A stretch of DNA of 8,124 bases from Spirochaetaceae bacterium (GTDB lineage Bacteria > Spirochaetota > Spirochaetia > B11-G9). Below, one piece after another: positions 1 through 6,899 of this stretch. Within the stretch, counting starts at the first letter, position 1; the number at the start of each line of letters is the position of its first letter. Under the pieces are notes generated by a model, which had not been told where the DNA came from, made no database searches, and worked only from the letters and a program-made list of their open reading frames with translations. The stretch covers positions 1 to 8,124 of the forward strand of contig DAOVSY010000123.1 of assembly GCA_030633365.1 (NCBI GenBank), written 5' to 3'. The position numbers and the translations under genes are program-made.

Positions 1-1362
1 CCCCCATCTTTTTCTTTTAAATCGGATCTAATTAAATTTATGGAAGATTGTGGTGAAGCTTTAATTGTTCATAGTAAAGAAAATAAATTTTTTCAGCAAA
101 GCCTTTTAACTGAGGATATGAGCAGTGCTATTGTGTTACCACTAAATACTGCTAAAAGAAAAATTGGCATTTTAATAATGAACTCTAAGAAAAATAATTA
201 TTATGGTAAAAACAGACTCCATTTCCTTGATGCTTTTACAAGACTTTCAGGAGGGATGGTACACAATGTTGAACTTTTTCAGGAAGTTAAACAAAAACTA
301 AAAGAAATTGAAAACCTTCAACGGTACCAGGAAAGTATTTTCAGCTCAATGACTAATTTACTTATTACTACAGACAGTAAAGGTAATATCCATTACTTTA
401 ACCAGGCTGCCGCTGAAAGATTGGGATTAACTGAAAAAAATATAGATAATAATCTTGGATCCTTTTTTAATAAAACATTAAATAAAAAAATATTAAATGA
501 AGTTATATCTACAGCAGATTCTCATAAAGAAATTTTGGGCCTGGAAGGTATATACAATAATAAAGATATGGAAATGGACTTCTCTTTAAACGTTTCTCCA
601 TTAAAAAGCCGTATGGGAAAACATGAAGGATTAACTCTTCTTTTCACAGATCAGACAAAAGAGCAGGAATTAAAACAAAAAGCCAATATGGCAGTGGAAG
701 AAAGAAGAATTGTTAAAGATATGTTTTCCAGATATATGTCTGCAGATGTACTTAAAAATCTAATGGAGTCTCCGGAACTGGTTCAACTGGGAGGAAGTAA
801 AAAAGACGCTACTGTCTTTTTTGCAGATATTAGAGGATATACATCATTCAGTGAAGGGAAAGAACCTGAATATATTATTGAAATTTTAAATGAATATTTT
901 AGTGAAGCAGTAGAAATTGTCATAAAATATAATGGCTATATAGACAAGTTTATTGGTGATTGTATAATGGCTGCCTGGGGAGTTCCAGTTGTTAATCCCG
1001 ATAAAGATGCTATCTCCGGGGTGGGTTGTGCAATTGAAATTCAGGAGCTTGTAAAATCTAAAACTCGAAATTTTTTCCATGGTAAAGCATCTCACCTTCA
1101 GGTTGGAATTGGAATGCATAGTGGACCATTAATTTCAGGAAATCTTGGAAGCTCACGAAGAATGGATTATTCCGTTATTGGAGATACTGTAAATATTGCA
1201 GCCAGACTGGAAGGGGTAGCCCAGGCTGGAGAGGTTATTATTACCCAGCAGACCAGAGATCTTATTGGCGACCGTTTTAAGTTAAAAGAATTAAAACCTG
1301 TTAAAGTTAAAGGTAAAGATAAAGCTCTGCATATTTTCAGTGTATTAAAGCAAGTGAGTTAA
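1..1362 (+). CDS. GAF-PAS class III adenylate cyclase, 5'-truncated by window edge
   Basis: Signal-responsive nucleotide cyclase, predicted to make cAMP from ATP in the cytoplasm. The frame is open to base 1, so the true start lies outside the window; the first in-frame ATG (position 40) falls inside the GAF domain and is used here only as residue 1. Order: C-terminal part of a GAF domain (to about 80), a helical linker (about 80-97), a PAS domain (about 97-207), a cyclase-transducer-like helix, and the catalytic domain (about 250-437). Visible catalytic residues: metal-binding D263 (FADIRGYTSF) and D307 (FIGDCIMAAWG), adenine-selecting K303, and transition-state N385 and R389 (GDTVNIAARLE). 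Ser378 sits where class IIIb enzymes usually have Thr and class IIIa Asp. The Lys favours ATP over GTP, but specificity is inferred. No membrane segment is present in the visible part. It is the upstream member of an apparent operon with the HEAT-repeat gene, 18 bp away. Confidence 0.93.
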   Translation, partial: PPSFSFKSDLIKFMEDCGEALIVHSKENKFFQQSLLTEDMSSAIVLPLNTAKRKIGILIMNSKKNNYYGKNRLHFLDAFTRLSGGMVHNVELFQEVKQKLKEIENLQRYQESIFSSMTNLLITTDSKGNIHYFNQAAAERLGLTEKNIDNNLGSFFNKTLNKKILNEVISTADSHKEILGLEGIYNNKDMEMDFSLNVSPLKSRMGKHEGLTLLFTDQTKEQELKQKANMAVEERRIVKDMFSRYMSADVLKNLMESPELVQLGGSKKDATVFFADIRGYTSFSEGKEPEYIIEILNEYFSEAVEIVIKYNGYIDKFIGDCIMAAWGVPVVNPDKDAISGVGCAIEIQELVKSKTRNFFHGKASHLQVGIGMHSGPLISGNLGSSRRMDYSVIGDTVNIAARLEGVAQAGEVIITQQTRDLIGDRFKLKELKPVKVKGKDKALHIFSVLKQVS

Positions 1363-1368
1363 GTTTAG

Positions 1369-1376
1369 AAAGGAGA
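1369..1376 (+). promoter_or_regulatory. Ribosome binding site of the HEAT-repeat gene
   Basis: AAAGGAGA ends 4 bases before the ATG at 1381 and lies in the 18-bp gap after the cyclase stop. It is a near-consensus Shine-Dalgarno sequence and fixes the start of the downstream gene. No promoter is visible in this short gap, which supports co-transcription with the cyclase. Confidence 0.8.
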
Positions 1377-1380
1377 ACAA

Positions 1381-3942
1381 ATGGATAAATTATTAAGTAC
1401 AGTATATGAACTACCACTTTGGATTCTAATAGGCACAGGAATATTAGCAATTGCACTTATAACAGTTATACTTATATTTATAATTCTTAGAAAAAAAACA
1501 AAGACCTTCATAAAATATCTTGAAGAAGCAATGGGAAATGATAATTTTTCAAAAGATTTATATTCCCCGGATTTTATTAAAAGACATTCTAAAAAAATAG
1601 AAAGCTTTGCAGATAGAAAAAGTTTTAAAATTATTTCACTTTCCGGTCTTAATGGGATTTGGATACAACAACTGAATGAAAATCCAAAAGAGCAAAATAT
1701 AAAAAGAATATTGAAATATATCCCGGAACAGGGATTATTCTCATGCTTTCTTGCTGCTCTTAAAAAACCGCATCTAACAAAACTTCTTTTGAACTATCTT
1801 GGAGAAGAACCAGGAAGCCTCCGCCAGTTACCTTTAAGCAGCTCCGGAGAACCCTTTGACGGGAAATCTGCAATGTCAATTTTAACAAATAGAATGGATG
1901 AAATAAGAGAAATGGCAGGAGATCCTGAATGGCCTGTCCGTTATTTTGCTATAAAACTGCTTTTAGCAGAAGGATCAGACAGGTCAAAAAGAGGAATTTT
2001 TGAAGCCTTTGAAGACCCCCATCCTCTGGTACGAAAATCTGTTATTGAAGAATGCATTATAGATGACAGAGTCAAAATCTATGATATTCTTAAAATGCAT
2101 CTACTTGATGATCCCAGTTTCGAAGGAAGAGAATCTGCCCATAAAAGAATAAATATAGATTTTGAAGATATCCATAGAGTTGATTATTCATCCCTTACTT
2201 CAGTGCAGGCTTTGCATGCTCTTGAGTTTCTTAATAAAAACAACGAAAAGGATATTAATGCAGCTTTGAACTTCCTGGAAGGTAAAGATCTTGAATTAAG
2301 ATTCCCATCAGCAATTTTTTTACAGGAAGCGGGTATTCTTGGTAGTATGCTTAAAAAAGTAAGTTTTAAAGATACCACTGAAATGGATAGAACAAGGGGA
2401 ATGCTGACTAATGCTGCAGAAGTAAAAACCACAGGTTTTTTAAAAGAAAATATTGATACTCCTGCATCACTGTATACAGCTTTGTTAATACTAAAAAATA
2501 CCGGAGATAAAGGTTTTATTTCAATTTTTGCTGAAAAAGTATTTCAAAAAAATGATGAAATTGATAATGATATTTGGAAAGCTGCAGTCGAATGTATTAA
2601 AAAAAGAGGTAATGAATCTGCAATTATTGTTTTAATTAAAGAGCTGAAAAAAGTTAAATATGAATCAGATAAAACTAATTTCATACTACCAAGTCTGCCG
2701 CTAAATATTGAACATTTAAGTTTTGTTGTTCTTATTGAATTATTAACAGATGATAAATTTACAGCCCGAACTGAACTTGTTAATGCCATCTCATTAATCT
2801 CTGAAGATATTGTAATACCCGAGCTATTTAAAATACTTAAAGGTGGACGTACTGCCTTTTCTCATAAAATACGAATTTCTGCATTACAAATATTGGCCAA
2901 ATATAAACTTCCATACTGCATTCAGCCTATTATAGAACAACTCCCAACATTACCTGTAAATGAAGCAAAAGAGTTCTCGGCTCTTCTAACAGACTTTGCA
3001 GGAGAAACATTTGACAACAGAGTTCTTAAATTATTAAAACAACCAGATGGAAAAGTTAGAGCAGCTGTAATTGCAAGCTTACCTGGAACTAAAAAAAAGG
3101 TATTTATTAAACATATAAAAGAAGCTCTTTCTGATGCAGATCCGGAAGTAAGAATTGCAAGCATTTGGGCATTATCAGATTATGAAGAAACTAAAATGCT
3201 CAATCAAAGCTTTGATATGTTAAGAGATCCTGTTGAAAGAGTAAGAATTGCAGCGGCAGAAACTCTTGGCAAATTTGCCAACCCGGACAAGTTAAAAATT
3301 TTTTCCGAATTACTGCGGGATGAAAATGAAGTACTTGAAGTTAAGAAATCTGCAATAGAGGGATTAAGTAGATCTGATCAAAATAAAGCTGTTGATATTT
3401 TAGTTGAACTTATTGATGAAAATGAAATACTTGAAGATACAGCAATCCTGGCACTTTCTGTTAAACCATCAAAAAAAACTATTACAAGAATTATTGAAAA
3501 TATGAAAGATTCATCACCTGTTCTTAGGGATAAAATGATGAAAATATTTAAATTAATGGGAGAATCGGGTGAAGAAGCTCTAAAAAAATTACTTGCAGAA
3601 GATATTGCTTCACTTAAAGATTCAATAACAGGGATCCTGGAAACAACAGGTTATGTAGAGCATGTAATTAGAAAACTATCCCATAGGGATCCTCGGATTA
3701 GACGTTCAGCTGCAGAATTTCTCTCAATATTAGGAACAAAATCTGCATTCAGAGGAATTGTTCTTGCTGCAAGAGATCCGGACCAGGAAGTTAGAGTAAA
3801 AGTAACAAGAGCTCTGGAAAAACTGAGTAGTAAATCCGGAGAAAAAATCTTGGAAGCTCTAAAAAATGACCCTGACAAAAGAGTAAGAAAATTCACACTT
3901 TGGGCAATGGCCAGAACAAAAGCAAAAAGAATAGAGGATTAA
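1381..3942 (+). CDS. Membrane-anchored HEAT-repeat protein
   Basis: Large alpha-solenoid protein of 853 residues, probably a scaffold; no enzymatic motif is seen. Residues about 13-36 form one hydrophobic segment, followed at once by RKKTK. By the positive-inside rule this puts the solenoid in the cytoplasm, tethered to the inner membrane. HEAT-like units with the D-P-x-x-x-V-R signature occur at about 181-194, 212-225, 585-600, 616-630, 770-785, 799-815 and 830-844. More divergent helical repeats lie between, for example 646-660 and 710-727. The stretch from about 260 to 540 is helical-looking but weak in consensus, so repeat boundaries there are uncertain. The start is set by the AAAGGAGA site just upstream. 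It follows the cyclase gene by 18 bp, so the two are probably co-expressed. A functional link to cAMP signalling is inferred from position only. The gene ends at a convergent palindrome facing the helicase gene. Confidence 0.9.
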   Translation: MDKLLSTVYELPLWILIGTGILAIALITVILIFIILRKKTKTFIKYLEEAMGNDNFSKDLYSPDFIKRHSKKIESFADRKSFKIISLSGLNGIWIQQLNENPKEQNIKRILKYIPEQGLFSCFLAALKKPHLTKLLLNYLGEEPGSLRQLPLSSSGEPFDGKSAMSILTNRMDEIREMAGDPEWPVRYFAIKLLLAEGSDRSKRGIFEAFEDPHPLVRKSVIEECIIDDRVKIYDILKMHLLDDPSFEGRESAHKRINIDFEDIHRVDYSSLTSVQALHALEFLNKNNEKDINAALNFLEGKDLELRFPSAIFLQEAGILGSMLKKVSFKDTTEMDRTRGMLTNAAEVKTTGFLKENIDTPASLYTALLILKNTGDKGFISIFAEKVFQKNDEIDNDIWKAAVECIKKRGNESAIIVLIKELKKVKYESDKTNFILPSLPLNIEHLSFVVLIELLTDDKFTARTELVNAISLISEDIVIPELFKILKGGRTAFSHKIRISALQILAKYKLPYCIQPIIEQLPTLPVNEAKEFSALLTDFAGETFDNRVLKLLKQPDGKVRAAVIASLPGTKKKVFIKHIKEALSDADPEVRIASIWALSDYEETKMLNQSFDMLRDPVERVRIAAAETLGKFANPDKLKIFSELLRDENEVLEVKKSAIEGLSRSDQNKAVDILVELIDENEILEDTAILALSVKPSKKTITRIIENMKDSSPVLRDKMMKIFKLMGESGEEALKKLLAEDIASLKDSITGILETTGYVEHVIRKLSHRDPRIRRSAAEFLSILGTKSAFRGIVLAARDPDQEVRVKVTRALEKLSSKSGEKILEALKNDPDKRVRKFTLWAMARTKAKRIED

Positions 3943-3947
3943 GACCA

Positions 3948-3973
3948 TAAGGTGCAGGCATGCCTGCACCTTA
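3948..3973. terminator. Perfect 26-bp palindrome, likely bidirectional terminator hairpin
   Basis: TAAGGTGCAGGCA (3948-3960) is followed directly by its exact reverse complement TGCCTGCACCTTA (3961-3973). It fills most of the 41-bp gap between the stop codons of the convergent HEAT-repeat and helicase genes. The transcript of either strand could fold into a stem of about 11 bp with a 4-base loop. Neither strand has a clear T-run after the stem, so it is not a textbook intrinsic terminator. It may stop transcription only weakly or act as a 3'-end-protecting hairpin. A dyad-symmetric protein site is the alternative. Confidence 0.7.
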
Positions 3974-3983
3974 CGGGATAGCC

Positions 3984-5732
3984 TTAGAAGGATCGCCTTC
4001 TTGACGGACGACCACCACTGCCGGAAGGTCTTCCCCCACCATAGTTTGGACGGCCTCCTGAAGGTTTGCCACCACCATGACCACCTCGTCTGGATGGTCT
4101 TTGATTATATGATGGAGCCTTGTCTGAAACTTCAATATTAACCTTTCTACCTTTATAATGAACTTTCTTAAAAGAGCTTATAAGGAGGTCTACATGAGCC
4201 TCATTTACCTCAAAAAATGAAAAGTTTTTTAGAAGATCTATTTTACCAATTGGAATATTTTTCCTTCTGGTTGCATCATTTATAAGACCAATCAAACCTG
4301 GGACAGTAAGTTTATCCATTTTTCCCAGGTTAATAAACAATCTTACATCACCTGGTTTTGATGCATGAATTTGTTTCCTTCCATTTCTATTTCGATCATT
4401 ATCCTCCGGTGCAACAATATCATTTGCATCCTGATAATAATCCAGAAATCTATTAAATTCCAAAGAAACAAAATGCTTAATTACAGACTCTCTATCCAAA
4501 TTTTCAAGTTTTTTAAATACATCAGGAAGATATTCACCTATTAATTCTTCATTAATATCAACTTTATTAACCCTGTCTATTAGATGTAAAAGTTGTTTTT
4601 CACAGACTTCTTTACCTGTTGGAATACTGGCACGAGTAAATTGCTTACCTAATTTATTCTCAATATGTTTAATTGAATGTCTTTTCCTTGGACCAACAAG
4701 AGCAATAGAAATTCCCTTTTTACCAGCACGACCTGTTCTCCCACTTCTATGAATATAAGTTTCCGGATCATCAGGAAGTTCATAATTTATTATATGAGTC
4801 AAATCACTTACATCGATTCCTCTTGCTGCAACATCAGTGGCAACAAGCATTCGTAAGTTCTTTCTTCTAAATTTTTGCATAACATAATCACGCTGAGCCT
4901 GGGAGAGGTCCCCATGGAGAGAATCTGCACTATAGCCATCCTGAATTAGTAATTCTGCCACTTCCTGAGTATTATTACGGGTTCTGCAAAATACTATTCC
5001 ATTTATATCAGGATTCATATCTGCAATTCGTTTCAGAGCTTTATATCTATCTTTATTTGAAACCATATAATAAATATGGGTAACATTATCGGCTCCTTTA
5101 TTTTTTGTTCCTACCGTAATTTCTTCAGGATCGGTCATATATTTACGAGCCATTCCTGCGATTTCTTTCGGCATGGTAGCCGAAAACAAGCATGTTCGTT
5201 TATTTTCTGGAGTTTCTGCAAGGATACCATTTAGTTCATCTCTGAATCCCATATTAAGCATCTCATCAGCTTCATCCAATACAACAGTTGTTACAGAAGA
5301 AAAGTTAGTTTGTTTTCTCCTGATAAGATCCAGCATTCTGCCTGGAGTAGCAACCACAACATGTGCACCCCTTTTAAGTCCTCTAATTTGAGTATCAATG
5401 CTGGAACCACCATAAACAGCAAGAACATTTAAACCTTTTTTATACTTTGAATAATCTGCCAGATCACCGGCAATCTGCATACAAAGCTCTCTTGTAGGGC
5501 TTAAAATCAGTGCCTGGGTAACTTTCTTAGAAACATCTACAGTCTGCAGTATAGGTATTCCGAAGGCAGCAGTTTTTCCAGTTCCTGTCTGAGCCAGAGC
5601 CAAAAGGTCTTTTTCACTTTTAAGTAATATTGGAATAGCTAATTCCTGTACTGGCATTGGATTTTCATAGCCAAGATCGACTAATCCCTTAGTAATTATG
5701 GGATCAACACCCATTTCTTCAAATTTATTCAT
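3984..5732 (-). CDS. deaD: DEAD-box ATP-dependent RNA helicase, DeaD/CsdA type
   Basis: ATP-dependent RNA helicase of 582 residues that remodels structured RNA, as DeaD/CsdA does in ribosome assembly, mRNA decay and cold adaptation. All core motifs are intact: Q motif (PMPVQ, 25-29), motif I AQTGTGKT (47-54), Ia PTREL (79-83), Ib TPGR (129-132), II DEAD (153-156), III SAT (184-186), IV IVFCRTR (246-252), V ATDVAARGID (298-307) and VI HRSGRTGRAG (328-337). Residues about 390-440 match the position of the CsdA dimerisation segment. Residues about 463-535 resemble the DbpA RNA-binding domain. Residues 545-582 are an Arg/Gly/Pro/Ser-rich, probably disordered RNA-binding tail. Start: ATG at 5732-5730, with AGGGTGG ending 4 bases upstream on the minus strand. 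The gene is monocistronic here: convergent with the HEAT gene and divergent from the STAS gene. The assignment is DeaD rather than DbpA because of the length and the tail; the exact orthologue is not proven. Confidence 0.95.
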   Translation of the reverse strand: MNKFEEMGVDPIITKGLVDLGYENPMPVQELAIPILLKSEKDLLALAQTGTGKTAAFGIPILQTVDVSKKVTQALILSPTRELCMQIAGDLADYSKYKKGLNVLAVYGGSSIDTQIRGLKRGAHVVVATPGRMLDLIRRKQTNFSSVTTVVLDEADEMLNMGFRDELNGILAETPENKRTCLFSATMPKEIAGMARKYMTDPEEITVGTKNKGADNVTHIYYMVSNKDRYKALKRIADMNPDINGIVFCRTRNNTQEVAELLIQDGYSADSLHGDLSQAQRDYVMQKFRRKNLRMLVATDVAARGIDVSDLTHIINYELPDDPETYIHRSGRTGRAGKKGISIALVGPRKRHSIKHIENKLGKQFTRASIPTGKEVCEKQLLHLIDRVNKVDINEELIGEYLPDVFKKLENLDRESVIKHFVSLEFNRFLDYYQDANDIVAPEDNDRNRNGRKQIHASKPGDVRLFINLGKMDKLTVPGLIGLINDATRRKNIPIGKIDLLKNFSFFEVNEAHVDLLISSFKKVHYKGRKVNIEVSDKAPSYNQRPSRRGGHGGGKPSGGRPNYGGGRPSGSGGRPSRRRSF

Positions 5733-5798
5733 AATTCCACCCTGTTCTTTGAGATATATTTAAGACATAGGCTAATTACAAATCTTACAGAATAATAA

Positions 5799-5804
5799 AT
5801 TATA
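5799..5804 (-). promoter_or_regulatory. Candidate -10 element for the helicase gene
   Basis: The minus strand reads TATAAT at 5804-5799, preceded directly by TG. Transcription from it would start near 5792 and leave a leader of about 60 bases before the helicase ATG. No good -35 hexamer is seen 16-18 bases upstream, and TATAAT is common by chance in AT-rich DNA, so the call is tentative. An inverted repeat TATAC-AGACA-GTATA (5801-5815) overlaps this box and could be an operator. Confidence 0.4.
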
Positions 5805-5853
5805 CAGACAGTATACAAGATCTAATTACTTATAGAATAAGCAGTAAGGAATA

Positions 5854-5880
5854 TCGCAAAAGGCCTCTAGCTTTTTGTGG
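5854..5880. other. Imperfect stem-loop in the divergent intergenic region
   Basis: On the plus strand CAAAAGGC (5857-5864) can pair with GCTTTTTG (5870-5877) around the 5-base loop CTCTA. The stem can extend to 5854/5880 if G-U pairs are allowed, giving about 11 bp. It lies upstream of both candidate promoters, so it is probably in neither main transcript. Possible roles are a protein-binding dyad, a leftover terminator, or nothing. The minus-strand RNA pairs less well. Confidence 0.3.
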
Positions 5881-5929
5881 ATAGTAGTCACTTTAAATCT
5901 AATTGTCAATACCAATAATTCAAGTGTCC

Positions 5930-5958
5930 TTGACGCATATCCAATATAATGATAAATT
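5930..5958 (+). promoter_or_regulatory. Candidate promoter of the STAS-led operon
   Basis: TTGACG (5930-5935) matches a sigma-70 type -35 at five of six bases. It is followed after 17 bases by TAAATT (5953-5958), a four-of-six match to -10. A perfect TATAAT also lies at 5945-5950, but it is only 9 bases from TTGACG and so would need another -35. Either -10 places the start 20-30 bases before the STAS ATG. The clustering of elements supports a promoter here, but which one is used cannot be told. Confidence 0.45.
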
Positions 5959-5976
5959 CCAGTATCTGGAGAAACT

Positions 5977-5980
5977 GGAA
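5977..5980 (+). promoter_or_regulatory. Weak ribosome binding site of the STAS gene
   Basis: GGAA lies 5 bases before the ATG at 5986. A better GGAG at 5968-5971 is 14 bases away, too far for usual spacing. An in-frame TAA at 5953-5955 and the lack of any in-frame ATG, GTG or TTG between them make 5986 the only reasonable start. Confidence 0.5.
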
Positions 5981-5985
5981 CTATT

Positions 5986-6339
5986 ATGGAAATTAAACTT
6001 AAGAAGTATTCTACAACTTACATTCTTGAAGTAGTAGGAGACATGGATCTTTACAGCTCTTTTGAGCTTAAAAACGTTGTTACAAAAATGCTTGCAAAAG
6101 ATATTAAAAACTATGTAGTTGATCTGGCTAAGGTTGATTATATTGATTCCAGTGGGATTGGGGTACTTATTCATATCTACAGTAATATTAAAAAAATGAA
6201 TCGTATTCTTAAAATTTCCAATGTACATGGATCTGTTGAAAAAGTTATAAAACTTACAAAACTATCACAATATTTTCCAATTGTCGGATCTGTAAAAGAA
6301 GCTCTTCTTCAGATCGAACAAGCTAAAAAGGTACAGTAA
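5986..6339 (+). CDS. STAS-domain anti-sigma-factor antagonist (SpoIIAA/RsbV-like)
   Basis: Single-domain STAS protein of 117 residues, the usual size for SpoIIAA/RsbV. In this family the unphosphorylated protein binds a GHKL anti-sigma kinase and makes it release its target; the kinase inactivates it by phosphorylating a conserved serine, and a SpoIIE-type phosphatase restores it. The phospho-acceptor loop is visible as VDYIDSSGIGVLI (residues 50-62), with Ser56 in the position of SpoIIAA Ser58. The N-terminal strands (YILEVVGDMDLYSS) and the C-terminal helix (SVKEALLQI) also fit the fold. It is the first gene of a tightly packed operon, and its stop TAA shares one base with the ATG of the ATPase gene. 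It is most likely the substrate of that ATPase and of the phosphatase entering from the right edge. The final target of the pathway is not shown. Confidence 0.93.
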   Translation: MEIKLKKYSTTYILEVVGDMDLYSSFELKNVVTKMLAKDIKNYVVDLAKVDYIDSSGIGVLIHIYSNIKKMNRILKISNVHGSVEKVIKLTKLSQYFPIVGSVKEALLQIEQAKKVQ

Positions 6340-6899
6340 TGGCATTTGAATACAAAGAAATAATAATCGATGATAATAATAAGCTTCTTGACAGAAAAAA
6401 TTTATTTTATAAGGAATTTGAATCCGACTTTAGACAGGTTAGATTCTTTTCTATGGTTGTGGTACAAAAAGCACCACCTGAGATTAAGGAAATAAATCTC
6501 CTTGAACAACAAATAAGTGAATTAATTAAAAATGCTGTAAAACATGGCAACAACAAAGATATAAATAAAAAAGTTAGAGTGTGGGCTGCTTTTGATACGA
6601 GCTATGCTCACGTTATTGTCGAGGATGAAGGCGAAGGTTTTCAAAAACTTGAAGATTGGAATGAGTTTAATAAAAAGCGAAGTGAATGCTTTGAAAATCA
6701 GGACTTTGATGCAATGGAAAAATATTTTGCATATAGAACAGACAAAAGTGATGAAAATGATGGTGGAAACGCACTATTTGCCACTCTTGAGTATTGGGAT
6801 GGTGGTGTAGTTTTTAATAATAAAAAAAATTGCATTGCGGTCTATAAAAACTTTGAAAAAAAGAAACACGGCATAGATCTAAACCAATCAGCTAACTAA
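6339..6899 (+). CDS. RsbW/SpoIIAB-like GHKL ATPase (anti-sigma kinase-type)
   Basis: Predicted cytoplasmic serine-kinase-type ATPase of 186 residues, likely the partner of the STAS protein. The N box is clear at residues 61-70 (ELIKNAVKHG, with E61 and N65), and the G1 box at 94-101 (VEDEGEGF, with D96, G98 and G100). The G2 region reads DGGNALFATLEYW (141-153), where the third glycine of the usual GGxG pattern is Ala145. About 40 residues, rich in acidic and aromatic side chains, separate G1 and G2, longer than in RsbW, so the ATP lid is probably enlarged. The N-terminal 40 residues are not recognised. Translation is coupled to the STAS gene by a TAATG overlap; AAAAGG at 6326-6331, inside the end of the STAS gene, can serve as Shine-Dalgarno. 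Its 3' end overlaps the next gene in the same way. Family placement is firm; that it phosphorylates the STAS protein is inferred from gene order. Confidence 0.9.
   Translation: MAFEYKEIIIDDNNKLLDRKNLFYKEFESDFRQVRFFSMVVVQKAPPEIKEINLLEQQISELIKNAVKHGNNKDINKKVRVWAAFDTSYAHVIVEDEGEGFQKLEDWNEFNKKRSECFENQDFDAMEKYFAYRTDKSDENDGGNALFATLEYWDGGVVFNNKKNCIAVYKNFEKKKHGIDLNQSAN

Noticed and set aside
40..42. ATG as the start of the cyclase gene
   Set aside because: The frame is open from base 1 through this codon without a stop, and starting here would cut the GAF domain. The gene is better read as truncated by the window edge.
2184..3896. Several minus-strand ORFs of about 80 codons within the HEAT-repeat gene
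   Set aside because: All lie antisense to the repeat gene. Their Ser/Leu/Phe-rich translations are what antisense of Lys/Glu/Leu-rich coding sequence gives.
5173..5391. Plus-strand ORF of 72 codons inside the helicase gene
   Set aside because: Antisense to conserved helicase motifs, with no independent support.
5733..5985. Possible riboswitch or small RNA in the divergent gap
   Set aside because: Only one imperfect 11-bp stem and short repeats are visible; no multi-stem conserved architecture or known aptamer core could be recognised.
5949..5996. Fifteen-residue ORF overlapping the STAS start, considered as a leader peptide
   Set aside because: Its ATG overlaps the TATAAT box, no ribosome binding site precedes it, and no attenuator structure follows.
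5920..6228. Minus-strand ORF of 102 codons opposite the STAS gene
   Set aside because: It is antisense to a well-supported gene, has no domain-like sequence and lacks a convincing ribosome binding site; it is a product of AT-rich codon use.
6592..6810. Out-of-frame ORF of 72 codons within the kinase gene
   Set aside because: It overlaps the G1 and G2 region of the real frame and shows no protein-like motif.
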